In this document: piece after piece, positions 6,601 through 7,396 of the stretch
How positions within the stretch are numbered: the stretch's first letter is position 1
How the letters are laid out: every line of letters starts with the position of its first letter
DNA from: an uncultured Porphyromonas sp.
GTDB taxonomy: Bacteria; Bacteroidota; Bacteroidia; Bacteroidales; Porphyromonadaceae
Direction of reading: 5' to 3'
DNA length: 7,396 nt
Assembly: GCA_902465775.1 (NCBI GenBank)
Contig: CABQOJ010000057.1
Coordinates: 1 to 7,396, forward strand
Notes under the pieces: model-generated
Databases searched by the model: none
What the model was told of the DNA's origin: nothing
The model's input: only the letters and a program-made list of their open reading frames with translations
Made by a program: the position numbers and the translations under genes

Positions 6601-7396
6601 AGGCTTTTCCTCTCTCGCCCTATCTATGTATCATCTGAGCATACAGCACAAATAAACAAGAGGCTACTAAAGGAGCATCAAGATTTATTTAAAGAACATC
6701 GGATCAATGTACTCACCTGCTCCACAACGATGGAGATGGGTGTGGATCTTGGAGACCTAGAGTTAGTTGTAATGAACTCTGTTCCTCCCCATCCAGCCAA
6801 CTACAAGCAACGAGCGGGACGCAGTGGTCGTCGGAAGCAGAATAAAAGTGTTGCCGTCACAATCTGTGGCAACGACTCGATAGGTCGTCAGGTTATGTGC
6901 GCCCCTTTAGCCAACTTAATCGGTCGAGTCTATTCTATCCCAGTCGTTGACTTTGAGAGTCGTCAGATTATCCAGCGACATGTCAATTCTTTTCTTCTTC
7001 GCTCTATGACTGGTGTAGAGCTGGGAGAGTATGTCTATGAGTTCTTTGGTAGTGGCTTTACAATTTTTAAGGTGAATAATATAGATGTAGTCTCGGTCAA
7101 TAATGCCAATCTCACTCCAACTATTAGGTTAGGTAACAATGCTGATAGTGTCTGTAATAAATTTATGAATCAACTTCTTAACCCAACAGAAGAGCAAAAG
7201 AACTCTGTAGGGGCGTTGCTTTGTGGCACTCCATACGAAGGAATGGAAGTTGAGTTTATTCAGGGAACTTATTTTGACTTAGAGAACACATTCGAAGAGC
7301 TTCAGGATAAGTTTGAGGAAATCGCAACCGAGTACAAAAGAGCTTTGGGAGAGCGTGAAGACAACTTCGACACTTTAAGTGGGGATGACAGATACT
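3628..7396 (+). CDS. druE: DruE-like giant SF2 helicase (partial at right edge)
   Basis: The ATG at 3628 overlaps the upstream stop (ATGA); 1256 codons are present without a stop. Visible SF2 elements are: YKHQ Q-motif-like (84-87), Walker A GTGSGKT (106-112), motif Ia YPLNALAEDQ (140-149), TNPTMLEY (211-218), Walker B DETH (239-242), motif III SAT (277-279), motif IV-like QQFISFIDNRQ (604-614), motif V around TTMEMGVDL (1033-1041) and motif VI QRAGRSGR (1061-1068). This should be an ATP-driven nucleic-acid translocase with both RecA lobes intact. CxxC pairs at C421/C424 and C536/C539 probably form a zinc ribbon, interrupted by an acidic SDSDDV repeat (465-482). About 415 residues separate motifs IV and V and include an Arg-rich stretch (825-845). 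These traits match the large DUF1998-type helicases such as DruE, which reach roughly 2000 residues; the DUF1998 part would lie beyond the window. DrmA-like or other defence helicases are alternatives. Translation is probably coupled to the DruH-like gene, since no Shine-Dalgarno precedes this start. Confidence 0.72.
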   Translation, partial: MNFRELYIKSKEEVKETLISMWTTGAVDDNGYEEALSQAIDGLFSPESTKPVVQSMFPWEPMDQKNWKELAGKLVNWNEEYQPYKHQYESWCKLLEDNKSICVTTGTGSGKTECFMLPVVKDIAEHPAAEGEGVQAIFLYPLNALAEDQRGRLNEILKQIDPEDEQTIRFAVYNGNTPENEGDVDQNAQHLSRELHSRSDIRQTPPQILITNPTMLEYIMLRREDRPILGNNLRWFVIDETHSFKGAAAAELAMLIKRVISACGFEDSEAIRFATSSATTGTGENAEQELKKFIADISWKRPEDIEIVTGRRVVTGVTYCQDNGFPLTTEEQQGIVQSLIENDYISIDELIQKGNSNEAKLGYLDQLCEQVGVKAKVHYFFQSPLLGLNTKLNIECGNIFEILNQRSAEDNDYPLVELVRCKKCGQLLARANVTSTKEKGIYEYSKIKVENVESFDVVLDSGELSDSDDVSDSDDVSDSDDLDEENGVDEEQPGKIGLFAPARDGNGNCTALPNSRIRVGGEDDCSPLVFGGDNRCPCCGELVTKGKSHETNELHDNNESNRQDNLLPLSVGSLFISRILSRTFLEQTSPSKADPNKPLPHNGQQFISFIDNRQAAARLTLDQGLDVETEWVQSRVFRILSGQGHLTPEEEQELNEIRARMDQDIDDEEDQSRRNALRAKRDKNYLTWTQLNDRLRHDYAEELEMLFAQFIPSEGIENASEEEKRACYLMTILYEQLGSRKPGKDSLETLGMVHTYYPDIEQWGWDEIVNKYFGDFNENFPNEVTQEDWKNLVKLYIDYQIRSDASVFYREVRDPYTNIGITSFRRFASRRDHRRPVRPLAPTGRFARLLYTVAGIELDQATEEQKELIERTLSQVLQLLKDKEFLTDNPPYRDRERGWTNEIREDTWRLNLTKIAFKVYDNAYFCPVTHRYIPYTFCGYSPYLKDKKIPLKAKEVTQWGSYEFDCETEDKVRAWWIENRPDYPPLSLRSARLFLSRPIYVSSEHTAQINKRLLKEHQDLFKEHRINVLTCSTTMEMGVDLGDLELVVMNSVPPHPANYKQRAGRSGRRKQNKSVAVTICGNDSIGRQVMCAPLANLIGRVYSIPVVDFESRQIIQRHVNSFLLRSMTGVELGEYVYEFFGSGFTIFKVNNIDVVSVNNANLTPTIRLGNNADSVCNKFMNQLLNPTEEQKNSVGALLCGTPYEGMEVEFIQGTYFDLENTFEELQDKFEEIATEYKRALGEREDNFDTLSGDDRY
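5020..5073 (+). repeat. Three tandem 18-bp repeats coding an acidic linker
   Basis: The unit is TCA GAC AGC GAT GAT GTA; copies 1 and 2 are identical and copy 3 differs by one base (CTA for GTA). Just before it, GACAGCGGTGAGCTA looks like a decayed further copy. Because the unit is six codons, copy number can change without breaking the frame. It encodes S-D-S-D-D-V/L at helicase residues 465-482, followed by further acidic residues to about 491. The stretch lies between the two CxxC pairs and is probably a flexible linker. Confidence 0.9.

Overview
The window looks like a piece of a Bacteroidota chromosome, probably order Bacteroidales (a Porphyromonas-like genome would fit, but the genus is a guess). 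Three things point there. The truncated gene at the left edge encodes an outer-membrane TonB-dependent receptor with the carboxypeptidase-regulatory-like N-terminal domain typical of this phylum. Both divergent promoters fit the Bacteroidota pattern TTG - 20 bp - TAnnTTTG. Shine-Dalgarno sequences are weak or absent.

Layout: (1) positions 1-468, minus strand, the first 156 codons of the receptor, running off the left edge. (2) Positions 469-769, a divergent intergenic region with one promoter per direction, several short inverted repeats and a perfect palindrome against the rightward -7 box. (3) Positions 770-3631, plus strand, a 953-residue protein whose N-terminal residue pattern resembles, from memory, the YjiT / STY4851-ECs_5259 type and which sits where DruH sits. 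(4) Positions 3628-7396, plus strand, overlapping the previous gene by ATGA, the first 1256 codons of a giant SF2 helicase with all main motifs visible, open at the right edge.

Best interpretation: genes 3 and 4 form a two-gene anti-phage defence operon resembling Druantia type III (DruH plus DruE). The helicase family is read directly from motifs. The Druantia III assignment rests on gene order, sizes and remembered family patterns, and was not tested by a search. Hand counts on sampled lines give about 57% G+C in the receptor gene and about 43% in the operon, so the operon may be a horizontally acquired cassette placed beside a core-like receptor gene.

Unusual points: three tandem 18-bp repeats encode an acidic SDSDDV linker inside a split zinc ribbon of the helicase, about 415 residues lie between helicase motifs IV and V, and the rightward promoter carries operator-like symmetry. 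No RNA gene, insertion sequence or CRISPR array was seen.
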